Positions 8,266-17,257 are shown, counted from the first letter of the stretch. The stretch is DNA of 64,000 nt from Bacteroidales bacterium UBA6408 (GCA_002439805.1 DJPQ01000092.1:26515-90514); one strand, 5' to 3'. Numbers and translations are program-made. Notes: generated from the letters alone by a model not told the origin.

Positions 8266-9897
8266 TCATTCGACGGGAACAAGCCCAATTTCAGCCGCTT
8301 TCTGCCGCATGAGAGCGTCGGCGGCCTCAAACTCGTTCGGAATCTCACCGTCCAGAATCGCGTTCTTCACATATTCCTTCAGCACACCGATCGTGCTGCA
8401 CGGCGGAATGCCGAAGACCTGCATCACATACTCGCCGTTTATCGGATTCTTGAAGTTGCGCACGGCATCCTTGGCCTCCACCTCCACAAGCTTGCGACTC
8501 ACGAGCTCGAAGTTGGCGTGAAGCCGCTCGACCTTGCGCGGATTTTTGGACGTGATGTCCCCATGGCAGAGCAGCATCAGGTCGTCGATGTCGTCCCCGG
8601 CCTCGAAAAGCAGCCGCCGCACTGCCGAGTCCGTAACCTCCTCCGTGACAAGTGCAATAGGTCTCAGGTGCAGTTCCACGAGCTTCTTCACATACTCCAT
8701 CTTCTCGTTCAGCGGCATCTTCAGGGCCTTGAAAATCTTCGGGACCATACGGCCGCCCACGACCTCGTGCCCGTGGAAGGTCCAGCCCACCGCAGGGTCG
8801 AACCGCTTGGTCGCGGCCTTGCCGACATCGTGCAGAAGCGCGGCCCAGCGCAGCCAGACATTCGGCTCTGTGCGGATTCTTGAAGCCTTGTCCCCGTTAC
8901 CGTCAAGGAAATAATCCTTCAGCCGCCCCTGTGCGATTGCCTCGGTCTCAAGTTCCGCAACGTTGTCAACGACCTGGAGGGTGTGGGCAAAATTGTCCTT
9001 ATGCCCGTGTCCCTCAACTGATTCCACGCCCTTCAGAGCGGTGAGCTGCGGCAGGATGAGCTCCAGAAGACCAGTCTCGTCGAGAAGATAGAAGGCCATT
9101 GACGGGGTTTCCGTCACTAGAATCTTGTTCAGTTCCTCGACAATCCTCTCCTTGGAAAGAATTTCCAGACGGCCTCGATTGCGCCGTATCGAATCAAGAG
9201 ACTCTGGGACTATCGTGAACTTGTGTCCGGGAGTGGAGAGTTTGGTCGCAAATCGGATTGCCCGAATCATGCGGAGAGGGTCGTCGCTGTAGGTCGTGTC
9301 CGGGTCGAGAGGCGTACGGATTATGCCCGATGCGAGGTCGCGGATGCCGCCGAAAGGATCCACAAGCGCTCCGAAGTCTTCCTTCTGGAGGCTGAACGCC
9401 ATTGCGTTTATGGTGAAATCCCTGCGGAGCTGATCCTCGCGCAGCGTCCCGTCCTCGACTATAGGCTTGCGGGAATCCCGGCGGTAGCTCTCCTTCCTCG
9501 CGCCCACGAACTCCACCTCCATGCCGTGATATTTCAGCATCGCCGTCCCGAAATTCCTGAAAATGGATACGCGGACTCTGCGAGTTCCTTTCCCACCATT
9601 CTTTTCATCACAATTCGGCTCCGGTTCGGCTTGATGAGCCAGAACTTCGAGGGCATTTTCCTTATAACATTTCTGTTTGTCCTTCAAACATTCCTGTTTC
9701 TCTATGTGTTTAGCAACATTTTGAGCCAATTCTATGCCGCTACCTTCCACAACAATGTCAATGTCCTTGTTCGGCCTCTGCAGGAAGCAGTCGCGCACAT
9801 ATCCGCCTATGACGAACGCCCTCACGCCCATTTCCTCAGCCGCTTCAGACACTATTCTGAAGATTTTATGATTCAGAAATTCCTTGAATTCTCCCAT
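8266..9897 (-). CDS. tRNA nucleotidyltransferase / poly(A) polymerase family protein with HD domain
   Basis: 543 residues. Nucleotidyltransferase head: FVIGGYVRDCFLQRPNKDIDIVV (about 28-50, with the GGxxRD motif and DxD catalytic aspartates), then RRDFTINAMAF and the DP-GG-DL motif D motif region. The RNA-binding neck follows. A C-terminal HD domain has LLHDVGKAAT and HGHEVVGG. Bacteroidetes enzymes of this kind act as CCA-adding enzymes repairing tRNA 3' ends. Residues 65-106 form a Lys/Glu/Cys-rich low-complexity insertion between the head motifs, which makes the protein longer than usual for the family (about 470-490). Confidence 0.88.
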   Translation of the reverse strand: MGEFKEFLNHKIFRIVSEAAEEMGVRAFVIGGYVRDCFLQRPNKDIDIVVEGSGIELAQNVAKHIEKQECLKDKQKCYKENALEVLAHQAEPEPNCDEKNGGKGTRRVRVSIFRNFGTAMLKYHGMEVEFVGARKESYRRDSRKPIVEDGTLREDQLRRDFTINAMAFSLQKEDFGALVDPFGGIRDLASGIIRTPLDPDTTYSDDPLRMIRAIRFATKLSTPGHKFTIVPESLDSIRRNRGRLEILSKERIVEELNKILVTETPSMAFYLLDETGLLELILPQLTALKGVESVEGHGHKDNFAHTLQVVDNVAELETEAIAQGRLKDYFLDGNGDKASRIRTEPNVWLRWAALLHDVGKAATKRFDPAVGWTFHGHEVVGGRMVPKIFKALKMPLNEKMEYVKKLVELHLRPIALVTEEVTDSAVRRLLFEAGDDIDDLMLLCHGDITSKNPRKVERLHANFELVSRKLVEVEAKDAVRNFKNPINGEYVMQVFGIPPCSTIGVLKEYVKNAILDGEIPNEFEAADALMRQKAAEIGLVPVE

Positions 9898-9929
9898 ATT
9901 TCACATTCTCCCATATTCACTGTCATATT

Positions 9930-10337
9930 TCATTTTGCGCACATCTCCTCATATCCCGGAAACGCAGTCAGCCTCATCAGCCCTTCAGCCCCGTCCTTCA
10001 CAAACCCCACAGTCTTCTTCCCGTTGGTTATGAACACATATTTCACGTCCAGAATCATATTGTACCGCACGACCTGCATCAGCACATCCCCCGTCAATTC
10101 GACATCAGGCCTCTTGCACTCGACGACCGCCAGAGGCTTCGCGTCCCGTCCATAGACGACTATGTCCGCCCGCAGGCACTTCTCGCCCAGTGCAAATCCC
10201 ACTTCCGACATCATCATATGCTCAGGCACGCCCATCGTCCTTTTCAGCACCGCATCGATGAACCACTGCCGAACCCTCTCCTCCGGCGTAAGCGCCACGG
10301 TCTTCTTCCGCAGCGGATCCCATATCCCGTCGTCCAT
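9930..10337 (-). CDS. HsdR N-terminal-like (type I restriction R-subunit N domain) small protein
   Basis: 135 residues, made only of the HSDR_N_2-type nuclease-like domain. It has PEERVRQWFIDAVL at the N-terminus and the core (D/E)-x(n)-ExK as RADIVVYGRD (about 72-81) then AVVECKRPD (about 85-93). Stand-alone proteins of this size are widespread in Bacteroidetes next to housekeeping genes and are not part of a restriction system; no hsdM or hsdS is nearby. A nuclease or nucleic-acid repair role is possible but unproven. The gene is divergent from rluA. Confidence 0.8.
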   Translation of the reverse strand: MDDGIWDPLRKKTVALTPEERVRQWFIDAVLKRTMGVPEHMMMSEVGFALGEKCLRADIVVYGRDAKPLAVVECKRPDVELTGDVLMQVVRYNMILDVKYVFITNGKKTVGFVKDGAEGLMRLTAFPGYEEMCAK

Positions 10338-10353
10338 AGCAAAAAAGTTTAGC

Positions 10354-10394
10354 TTGCAAAGTTACACTTTTTATCACCTATATTTGTACCTTTG
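10354..10394 (+). promoter_or_regulatory. Promoter region for rluA-like gene
   Basis: TTG at 10354-10356 is followed after 22 nt by TATATTTG (10379-10386) and directly by TACCTTTG (10387-10394); both match the TAnnTTTG -7 element. The minus-strand TAACTTTG at 10357-10364 could serve the divergent HsdR-N-like gene, so the two promoters would overlap. Confidence 0.5.
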
Positions 10395-10416
10395 TCCCCG
10401 AAAATTTCGAGCAGCA

Positions 10417-11379
10417 ATGAAAAAGACGATTGAGATTATATACGAAGACAAGTGGCTGGTGGCGATTGACAAGCCTTCGGGGCTTATGAGCGTGGCGGGG
10501 AACGGGAAGGATGTGGAGACGGCATATATGCTTGTGAATGACTACCTTATGCACAAGTACAACGGGCGGGTGAAGGCTCATGTGCTGCACCGGCTGGACA
10601 GGGACACTTCGGGCGTGCTGCTGTTCGCGAAAGACTTCGGGGTGAAGAGGGCGATGACGGACAATTGGAACGAGAGAGTCGTGGAGAGGAAGTATGTGGC
10701 TGTGGTCGACGGGGTGCCGGAGGCAACTAAATCCGCAGTGCCGGAAGGTGACGCAAACCAAGGCGCGGCCGGGGAGAGTTTGGGAACGAAAGAGAACAGA
10801 GAAAATGACAATACAGAGGACAATACAGAGCTGCCCTGCGGCAGAATTGTCAGCTGGCTGACTGAAAATGACAGGAACTTCATGGTGCAGTCGTCTCTGA
10901 AAGACAACGGAGGCGAGGTCGCCGTGACAAACTGGAGGGTGCTCAAGACCGACGGGAAACGCTCCCTCGTGGAGTTTCTGCTTGAAACGGGGCGCAAGAA
11001 CCAGATTCGCGTGCAGGCGGCGGCGCATCTGCACTGCCCCGTGCTCGGCGACCCCAAATACGGGGACGGAAAGTCGGCCAGAAGGCTCTGCCTGCACGCC
11101 AAGGGGCTGAGCATCGTGCATCCAGTGACGCGCAAAGTGCTGAAAATCACCGCGAATACGCCCCGCTATTTCGGTGGACTGGTCGGAAATGAGCCCGCAA
11201 AAACAATGACACAGATTGGAAATGAGCCCGCAAAAACAGGGGCGAATGCCGGAGAAGGCGCATCGGGACAAAGTCGGCGGAGGGAACAGGAATCCGGGCA
11301 TGTCGCGTCAAAGAAGGTGCAGGGCGGCAAGGAGCCGGCGGTAAGACGCCCGAAGCCGTCCGACAAACGCCGCAGGTGA
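10417..11379 (+). CDS. RluA-family pseudouridine synthase
   Basis: 320 residues from the ATG at 10417, 22 bp after the predicted -7 element; upstream in-frame codons overlap the divergent gene. The catalytic motif HRLDRDTSGVLLFAK (58-72, catalytic Asp in HRLDRDTSG) and the later KNQIRVQAA block define RluA/RsuA-type 23S rRNA or tRNA uridine isomerases. Two unusual parts are visible. Residues about 102-138 are an Asn/Glu-rich insertion with duplicated GACAATACAGAG units. The Lys/Arg-rich C-terminal tail contains two copies of GNEPAKT spaced 11 residues apart. The last 72 bp overlap the 3' end of the convergent glycosyltransferase gene. Confidence 0.88.
   Translation: MKKTIEIIYEDKWLVAIDKPSGLMSVAGNGKDVETAYMLVNDYLMHKYNGRVKAHVLHRLDRDTSGVLLFAKDFGVKRAMTDNWNERVVERKYVAVVDGVPEATKSAVPEGDANQGAAGESLGTKENRENDNTEDNTELPCGRIVSWLTENDRNFMVQSSLKDNGGEVAVTNWRVLKTDGKRSLVEFLLETGRKNQIRVQAAAHLHCPVLGDPKYGDGKSARRLCLHAKGLSIVHPVTRKVLKITANTPRYFGGLVGNEPAKTMTQIGNEPAKTGANAGEGASGQSRRREQESGHVASKKVQGGKEPAVRRPKPSDKRRR
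11185..11250 (+). repeat. 33-bp tandem duplication in the rluA tail
   Basis: A 21-bp stretch starting GGAAATGAGCCCGCAAAAAC at 11185 recurs exactly at 11218, giving a 33-nt period (11 codons). The reading frame is preserved, and the encoded units both read GNEPAKT. Confidence 0.75.
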
Positions 11380-12198
11380 ATTGCGCCCCCGGCACCTGAC
11401 CGCCACGGCTTCGAGCATCTGCGCCTTGCGGATTGTCTTTCCTTTCTTCCCGGTGCTGAGATAGGGATGAATCACCACATATTCGGGGACATACACCAGC
11501 CTGAGCCCGGCCGAAAGACAATCGGACAGGAAAATCGGATCCTCTCCCCCTTCAGGCCACAGGTCCGAGCCTAGCCCGAAGCGCTCGTCGAAACGGATTC
11601 CGGCCGCAAGGACAGGAGCGAGCCGGAACGAGACTTCCACGGAACTGAAATAGAAGCTGCCATAGACCGGGACTTTCACCACCCTATGCGACGCCGGCGG
11701 GTAGTCCTTGAACTCAGGCTGCCCTGAGGGCGTCTCTATTTTCCCGCAGATAACGTCGGCGTCCGGCATCCGGTCGAACAGGCCGAGGATAAGGTCCGGC
11801 ATCGTGTCAGCATACCTGACGTCGTCGTCCGCAAGCACGCATAACTGATTCTTTATGTAAACATCACCAACAGCCTTACTGTCATACAGATGTCCGCCAT
11901 GGGAGAGATGCGTTTCGTGAAGGAGGGCAGCCTCGTCGCGGAGGAAAGCGACCAGAGCGTCAAGGCTGTGGTTGCGGTTGCGGCTGATTCCCCTGCCTAT
12001 AAACGAGGAATAGACGACATCCGTCCGTCCGAACGCTGAGGCAATCTCATCGGAAAGCTTCGGATGGGCGTCAGCATAGTCAGGGGACATCTGGTGCGAG
12101 ACGATGTAGCGGACGTCATCTCTCGGTGAAAGGAAGATTTCAGGGACATCCGAAACGGAGTCGTTATAGCAGGATATGAGTATATTAAGTGTCATCAT
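11308..12198 (-). CDS. Glycosyltransferase, GT-A fold, family-2-like
   Basis: 296 residues. The N-terminus LNILISCYNDSV and a central DxD-type motif in CVLADDDVRYAD (about 123-134) suggest a GT-A glycosyltransferase. RGISRNRNHSLDAL (about 69-82) resembles the acceptor-side block of the GT2 family. No membrane segment is evident. It is the last gene of the glycan operon that starts at 17172, about 98 bp after the preceding glycosyltransferase gene. The acceptor and sugar are unknown. Its 3' end overlaps rluA in the convergent direction. Confidence 0.75.
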   Translation of the reverse strand: MMTLNILISCYNDSVSDVPEIFLSPRDDVRYIVSHQMSPDYADAHPKLSDEIASAFGRTDVVYSSFIGRGISRNRNHSLDALVAFLRDEAALLHETHLSHGGHLYDSKAVGDVYIKNQLCVLADDDVRYADTMPDLILGLFDRMPDADVICGKIETPSGQPEFKDYPPASHRVVKVPVYGSFYFSSVEVSFRLAPVLAAGIRFDERFGLGSDLWPEGGEDPIFLSDCLSAGLRLVYVPEYVVIHPYLSTGKKGKTIRKAQMLEAVAVRCRGRNSPAAFVGRLRASYRRLLAALHLL

Positions 12199-12296
12199 CT
12201 ATATCTGCACAAGAAGTAAGTTTCAGTTGTTTTTCTTAGCCTCGGGAACTTTGTGAATGTGCCCGTAAAATGAGCCGGAACGAGGCGTTCTGTCGT

Positions 12297-13352
12297 TCAA
12301 TACCGCCGTGGCCTAATCCTGAAAAGACTGCACACGAGCGCACTGAATCGGTAGAAATGTGCGGAGAGCAGCGGAGAGCCGAAGCGGTAGAGAAGCAGGT
12401 TCGGAATCTGCCCCAGACGCAGGGAAAACGCGCCTCCGAGGCGGTTAAGGGCAGGGTCTGAACGCATATAGTGGTAGAGCCGAGAGATGTTGTCCGAAGT
12501 GCACAGCTGCGTCCGCCGGGTAGCAAAGACATTTAGTATGCGGCAAATGAGCCTTCCGACCAAGTCCCTATGATAGAGAGACTTGGCCTTCATGCTTTCG
12601 GGGAAGGCGCTTTCCATTGCCCGAAGAGTCTCGGAATATGGGCCGAGAAGCATCATCAGCTGCATGACGTGCCTGTCGGAACAGAGGTCTGACGACAGGC
12701 CGGAAGCGCCGCTGCGATAGACATAGGTGCAGCGCGGCACGGTCATCGCACCGTCGCAGTGAAGCAGGAAGCGGAAGAGGAAAAGCATGTCCTCTCCGTA
12801 TGAAAGCGAAGGCTCGAAACGGAGGTAATACTTGTCAATCAATGATTTGCGGAAGAGTTTCCCCCAAACCGGACGCAGGTAGGAGCCATTGTCGCAAAGG
12901 TTGTCGTCTATGAACTCGGACAGTTCCCCAAGAGCGTATAGCCGGCTTTTTTCAGGCGAGGGAGCAACGGGAGAACCGTTCAGCAGCCTGTAGCCTCCGA
13001 CATAGAGGTCGGCAGTGCCGGCGGAAATAGTGTCCAGCCAGTCTGCCAGACAATCCTTCGGCAGAATGTCGTCGGAATCTACGAAAGTGACATACTCGCC
13101 TTGGGCTATCCTCATGCCAGCATTCCTTGCCGAGCTGACTCCCCCGTTCTGTTTGTGAATCACATGGATGCGCTCGTGTATGCCCGCTATCGCGTCGCAC
13201 TTTTCGCCGCTGCCGTCCGTGCTGCCGTCATCAACAAGAATCAGCTCGCAATCATCAAAGAATGCCGGGGAGAGAATCGACCCCACCGTGTATTCTATTG
13301 TTGTCGCCGCGTTGAACAACGGAACTATTACACTTATTTTCACCGAACTCAT
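12297..13352 (-). CDS. Family 2 glycosyltransferase
   Basis: 351 residues from the ATG at 13352, six bases after the stop of the pyruvyl transferase; a GTG at 13361 overlapping that stop is an alternative. The N-terminal GT2 domain is clear: ISVIVPLFNA, LILVDDGSTDGSGE with the first Asp pair, GGVSSARNAGM, and the DxD motif FVDSDD. The C-terminal 150 residues are variable and include Arg/Tyr-rich amphipathic helices, as in capsule and O-antigen glycosyltransferases. It belongs to the 17172-11308 glycan operon. Confidence 0.88.
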   Translation of the reverse strand: MSSVKISVIVPLFNAATTIEYTVGSILSPAFFDDCELILVDDGSTDGSGEKCDAIAGIHERIHVIHKQNGGVSSARNAGMRIAQGEYVTFVDSDDILPKDCLADWLDTISAGTADLYVGGYRLLNGSPVAPSPEKSRLYALGELSEFIDDNLCDNGSYLRPVWGKLFRKSLIDKYYLRFEPSLSYGEDMLFLFRFLLHCDGAMTVPRCTYVYRSGASGLSSDLCSDRHVMQLMMLLGPYSETLRAMESAFPESMKAKSLYHRDLVGRLICRILNVFATRRTQLCTSDNISRLYHYMRSDPALNRLGGAFSLRLGQIPNLLLYRFGSPLLSAHFYRFSALVCSLFRIRPRRY

Positions 13353-13357
13353 ATATA

Positions 13358-14635
13358 TCACTTCAAGTTTTTCTTCAAGAAATCCATTGACTCGGAACGA
13401 AGGCGGTCAAGCCTCGCATCGACATCATCCCAGTCCATGTCCTGCCCCGGAAGGGAATCCTCGTTGCCCACGAAGCGGCTTTCAAGGCCTAACTGTCCGA
13501 GCAGCCATTCTATTCGCGAGAGTCCCCTTCCACGGTTTCCGACAACAGCGAAAGGCCTGTGGAAAAGGATGGAGAATACGCAGGCGTGGAACGAGTCCGT
13601 GATGACATAAGACGCGCTGCAGATGCCCGAAATCCACGACTCCACGGACGGCTGTACCCTGAGCGAAATCTCTCCTCGTCCCCGAGGATTCGCCGCAAGG
13701 AAACGTCGTGCCGGCATCGCAAGCTGCCCTTCGAGGCGTGTCACCAATGCCTCTGTATCCGCAGTCCTGTCGAGGATATACTCAAAGACCACCGCTCCTC
13801 GTTCAGGTTCATTCCTCTCGCCCTCTTTCACCACCGGTTTTTCATCATCTGTCCCCCCAAACGGCTCTCCCTCTGTCATTTCGAACGGACGTGAGAAATC
13901 TTTGCGCCGTCCCCCGCACCGCCATATCAGGCTGACATACTCATCCGCATCAAACAGCATTGCCGGGTCAAGAACCGTCTCTGATGAAACTCCGAGATGC
14001 TTCCCTGCATTCTCAACGCCGGAGAGTTCACGGAACGACAGCGCGTCGAACCGCGCGGCAAGTCTTCGGGCCCGCCGTGTCAGAGCCTTTGGATATTCCC
14101 AGACATCGCTCCCGAAAGACACGGCGTACGCAAGCCTGCGGACATTCCAGCCGCCGGACATCCCGTCCGCCGCTTCCGCAGGGGCACTTCCGTCATGTCT
14201 TCCTGCGTCAGTCCATGTGAAGTCCAGATAACTATGCAACAGATTGGGATTGTATTTCGGCCGCCAGACCTGATCGCTGCCCACGACAAATGCGTCGTAG
14301 TCGTCAGACCCGATTTCATTGAACGAGGAAACATACCTTATATTCATATATTCCCGAAAAAATCTGACGAATTCGACTCCGACTATCGGGAACTCACCGT
14401 TTATGCGACGCTCACGGAATATCTCAACTCCACGCTGTCCGAGCACATATTTCCGAAACGAGCGCGTCAGAATCCTGCGCAGAGCATTCATCCCTCTCGG
14501 TTCCGGCAGAATCTCACCCAACTGGATGATTTCCACCTCATTGCCCAGATTTTCAATTATGCGCTGCAAGGCGAAGGCCTGAAGAACCCCGCCGTAGTTC
14601 GTGTGCAGCTGCAGTGTTACAATCGCGACTTTCAT
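13358..14635 (-). CDS. Polysaccharide pyruvyl transferase family protein
   Basis: 425 residues. The N-terminus VAIVTLQLHTNYGGVLQAFAL and the AFVVGSDQVWRPKYN block (about 115-129) are signatures of the polysaccharide pyruvyl transferase family (PF04230, CsaB-like). ITDSFHACVFSILFHRPF (near 370-390) is the conserved C-terminal block. Members transfer pyruvate ketals to sugars, or act as transferases of unknown specificity in surface-glycan clusters. Two hydrophilic insertions are seen at residues about 142-164 and 239-279. Part of the second is encoded by a REP-like repeat (13873-13904). The start overlaps the end of the Wzx-FrhB gene by 4 nt. Confidence 0.87.
   Translation of the reverse strand: MKVAIVTLQLHTNYGGVLQAFALQRIIENLGNEVEIIQLGEILPEPRGMNALRRILTRSFRKYVLGQRGVEIFRERRINGEFPIVGVEFVRFFREYMNIRYVSSFNEIGSDDYDAFVVGSDQVWRPKYNPNLLHSYLDFTWTDAGRHDGSAPAEAADGMSGGWNVRRLAYAVSFGSDVWEYPKALTRRARRLAARFDALSFRELSGVENAGKHLGVSSETVLDPAMLFDADEYVSLIWRCGGRRKDFSRPFEMTEGEPFGGTDDEKPVVKEGERNEPERGAVVFEYILDRTADTEALVTRLEGQLAMPARRFLAANPRGRGEISLRVQPSVESWISGICSASYVITDSFHACVFSILFHRPFAVVGNRGRGLSRIEWLLGQLGLESRFVGNEDSLPGQDMDWDDVDARLDRLRSESMDFLKKNLK
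13873..13904. repeat. REP-like repeat inside the pyruvyl transferase gene
   Basis: The 32-bp stretch beginning CTGTCATTTCGAACGGACGT and ending GAAATCTTTG shares both ends with the reverse complement of the intergenic repeat at 8221-8262. It is in frame and encodes part of the insertion KDFSRPFEMTEG. Confidence 0.5.
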
Positions 14636-17172
14636 AGCTTCATCTTGTTTTTTGCAGAAGCCTGCCCTGCACCCTCCGGACCGTAGCCGCCGTTATGCGC
14701 AATCGAGCGTTCAAATACATCTTCAGGGATTTCGGCGAGCATCAGGGACTGAGAAACGGAGGCGAGGGCTTCAGCTCCCCTGTCGGAAAACACGCCCACG
14801 ACGCTCACGCCCATAGGGTCAAAGGCCTGAGGCATAAGCTTTTCCACGCCCCAAAAATCTCCGAGGCTTATGTCCGCGCCGCTGCGGCCATTTCGTGCAG
14901 GACATCCATGGCAGGCACGGCGGAGATTGGCTCCGGAGAGAAAGTCCTGCATGAAAGGCACTTCCGCGTATGGACAGGAGACCGTTCTGACGCTTCCGTC
15001 CGGCATATTCAGACCGACTGTTACCCTGTAGTCCTTCCATCCTCCTACTGACTTGTCCCGGAAATTAACTCCGGCAAGGGAAACCGCTCCGCATGACTTG
15101 GTCAGACCTTCGGCGTATGATTTCCATGCTGTCCGGAGCGGCGTGCCGTGACAGAGAATCTCTACAAGCAGCAGGCGGCCTGCCGTGTTGCCGCATATGT
15201 CTCCAGTACGGACAGAATCGTCAGAAACAGGCGCATCCGGAAGCATTCCTGCGACAAACTTCCGGAGCGCGGCGACCTGGCACGGAGTACCGACAAACAT
15301 CACGCTATGTCCGGTCACGAGCAAGTCTTTGACTTTCAAGAAGCAACCGCCAATGGACGACTGCACGTACTTGCTCCGCAGCATAGGTTTCAGCCCGGCC
15401 TCATCGTATGCGAAATCGTGGTGCACCCCCATGAAGTCATCATCCCAAACCGCAGCACAGACAACGCCTCCGTCCTCGACAAAGCGATGAGCCAAGGCAT
15501 AGAAAACGCCACCAGAGGAACTTTCGGACAGGATTTCCGCTGAACTGTTCGTTGCGGCATAGACCTTCTGCGGAAGCCTCGCGAAACGGGAAAGAGCATT
15601 GCCCCGGAGACGAAGCCTTTTGCGCACAAGAGACAGGACGGTCCCCCGCTCCTCAGCCGTGCATCCGGCAAGCCACACGGAAAGAGCAGTCGCGCAGAAT
15701 GCAATCAGGACTGCCAGAAGAGGATGCAGATTCCATCCCAAAACATAAGGAAGCGCCGTAGGCACGCAGGCACACGCCGCGACCGCGACCGCACGAAGCC
15801 AGACCTCCTTCAGCCACCTCCCGACATCCATCCCGACCATTCCCCGGAGCAGAGCGAGTCTTGCGAACATAGCGGCCTGCGAAAGCACAATCGCGACAGC
15901 AACGACCCATTCCACCCCAAGACCGCACGCGAGCAGAGTCCAGGAAACAGGAACGTTGAGCAGCAGGATTCCGCCTACAATCAGCTGGTATCTTTTTATG
16001 TTGCCAGTCGCCAGCTGCATTGTTATCAGAGGATTGGAGAGCGAATCGCTCAGCACCAGCACCAGCAGCAGGCGGACAAAGACAGGAGCATATTCCGGAA
16101 TCTCCCTGAGCCACAGCCCCAACAGCCAGTCCGTCTCAAAAACCAGCGGAAGGGCGAAGAAAAGAATCAGAAAGAAGGAGAACTTGGCCGACTTCCGCAC
16201 CAGACGGTGCATATATTCATGTTCCCCGGACGCATAGGACTTGGTTATCTGCGGATTCACGGCCGTCATGAAGTTAGTGACAAAACCCTGAACCGCGCCG
16301 CCGAGCTGCATTGCGATTCCGCGCCCGGCATTCACCGCAGGGCTCGGGGAATAGAGGTTTATGAGTATGTTGCCGCCGTAGTCCTTGAGCACCCCGGCGC
16401 TGACCCCGATGAAGTTCCAGCCGGCGAAGCCGAACATCTCCCTGAGGATTCCCGGATCGATTCCCCGGTCCGCCCCGCCGGCAATCCCGCGCCCTTCGCC
16501 GCCCTCCTGAGCCCGGAGGCCTCTACTGCATTCCGGAAAATGCCGTCTGCAATAGAATGCATAGAAAACTCGCACACACAATGCCACGATGCACATCAGC
16601 AGCGCATACCAGACAAGCCGGTCAATCGGAGCGACGGCAAGCAGAAGGGCGACTCCGAGCTTGGCAAAGCCCTCGAAGAGTCCCACGGCCGCAAAAGCCC
16701 CCATTTTCTCGTGGGCGATTATGGTCGCGTTGTATGGCACGCTCAGAAGACTGAGTACGAATGTCAGCAGCGAGAACTGGAGAACAATCTGAGCCGAGGC
16801 GACGCGCTCTGCGGGAATGGTCATTTTCTCGCCGATGAACCAGATTCCTACGGGCTCGCCGACGGCAATCACCACTGCGGCCAGGGCAAGCTGGACAAGC
16901 GCCGCGCAGCGGAAAATCATGCGCAGCCTGCCGCCGCCCCGCCCGAGTTCGAATGTGATGAAGCGCGAAATGGCGGAGGACAGGGCGCCGGAAATGATGC
17001 CGAACATGGCCACCACTCCCCCGACGACATTATAGATTCCGTAGTCCGTCTCCCCGAGCGAGGCAAGCACCACCCGTGAGGTGTATAGCCCCACAACCAG
17101 AAGAACCGCCATCCTGAAATAGAGCAGCAGCGTGTTCTTCGCGATTTTTTTTGCACCGGACGTGTTATCCAC
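14632..17172 (-). CDS. Fusion: Wzx-type flippase + FrhB-like (F420 hydrogenase beta-type) domain
   Basis: 846 residues; the start is GTG at 17172, supported by the family-typical KKIAKNTLLLYFRM opening. Residues 1 to about 522 form a polysaccharide flippase/O-antigen translocase of the MATE-like superfamily, with about 12-14 membrane helices. Residues about 530-846 are an FrhB-like domain: PQKVYAATNSSAEILSESSSGG, FVGTPCQVAAL, EILCHGTP, RRACHGCPAR and ISLGDFWG. Such FrhB-like proteins usually carry an N-terminal ferredoxin domain with two 4Fe-4S clusters. That domain is missing and the flippase takes its place. A low-complexity insertion lies at 217-238. FrhB-like, pyruvyl transferase and flippase genes are often neighbours in glycan loci; as a single fused protein they are unusual. 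The stop overlaps the next start by 4 nt. Confidence 0.85.
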   Translation of the reverse strand: MDNTSGAKKIAKNTLLLYFRMAVLLVVGLYTSRVVLASLGETDYGIYNVVGGVVAMFGIISGALSSAISRFITFELGRGGGRLRMIFRCAALVQLALAAVVIAVGEPVGIWFIGEKMTIPAERVASAQIVLQFSLLTFVLSLLSVPYNATIIAHEKMGAFAAVGLFEGFAKLGVALLLAVAPIDRLVWYALLMCIVALCVRVFYAFYCRRHFPECSRGLRAQEGGEGRGIAGGADRGIDPGILREMFGFAGWNFIGVSAGVLKDYGGNILINLYSPSPAVNAGRGIAMQLGGAVQGFVTNFMTAVNPQITKSYASGEHEYMHRLVRKSAKFSFFLILFFALPLVFETDWLLGLWLREIPEYAPVFVRLLLVLVLSDSLSNPLITMQLATGNIKRYQLIVGGILLLNVPVSWTLLACGLGVEWVVAVAIVLSQAAMFARLALLRGMVGMDVGRWLKEVWLRAVAVAACACVPTALPYVLGWNLHPLLAVLIAFCATALSVWLAGCTAEERGTVLSLVRKRLRLRGNALSRFARLPQKVYAATNSSAEILSESSSGGVFYALAHRFVEDGGVVCAAVWDDDFMGVHHDFAYDEAGLKPMLRSKYVQSSIGGCFLKVKDLLVTGHSVMFVGTPCQVAALRKFVAGMLPDAPVSDDSVRTGDICGNTAGRLLLVEILCHGTPLRTAWKSYAEGLTKSCGAVSLAGVNFRDKSVGGWKDYRVTVGLNMPDGSVRTVSCPYAEVPFMQDFLSGANLRRACHGCPARNGRSGADISLGDFWGVEKLMPQAFDPMGVSVVGVFSDRGAEALASVSQSLMLAEIPEDVFERSIAHNGGYGPEGAGQASAKNKMKL

Positions 17173-17249
17173 GGAGTATCAGCATATTAAATATTCCTCA
17201 TAAACATATCTTCACATTCCGTCGCTCCGGACGAGTTCTGAAGCGAGGA

Positions 17250-17257
17250 CAAAGTTA
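17250..17257 (-). promoter_or_regulatory. Possible -7 element for the glycan operon
   Basis: TAACTTTG on the minus strand, 78 bp upstream of the GTG at 17172. The best TTTG upstream (17281-17284) is 23 nt away, a little longer than the consensus spacing, so support is modest. Confidence 0.4.

Noticed and set aside
10378..11301. Long minus-strand frame over the rluA gene
   Set aside because: It is a shadow of a strongly coding plus-strand gene with the RluA catalytic motif.
15724..17079. Long plus-strand frame of 451 codons opposite the flippase
   Set aside because: It is an antisense shadow in GC-rich DNA, full of His/Gln/Arg and without domain similarity.
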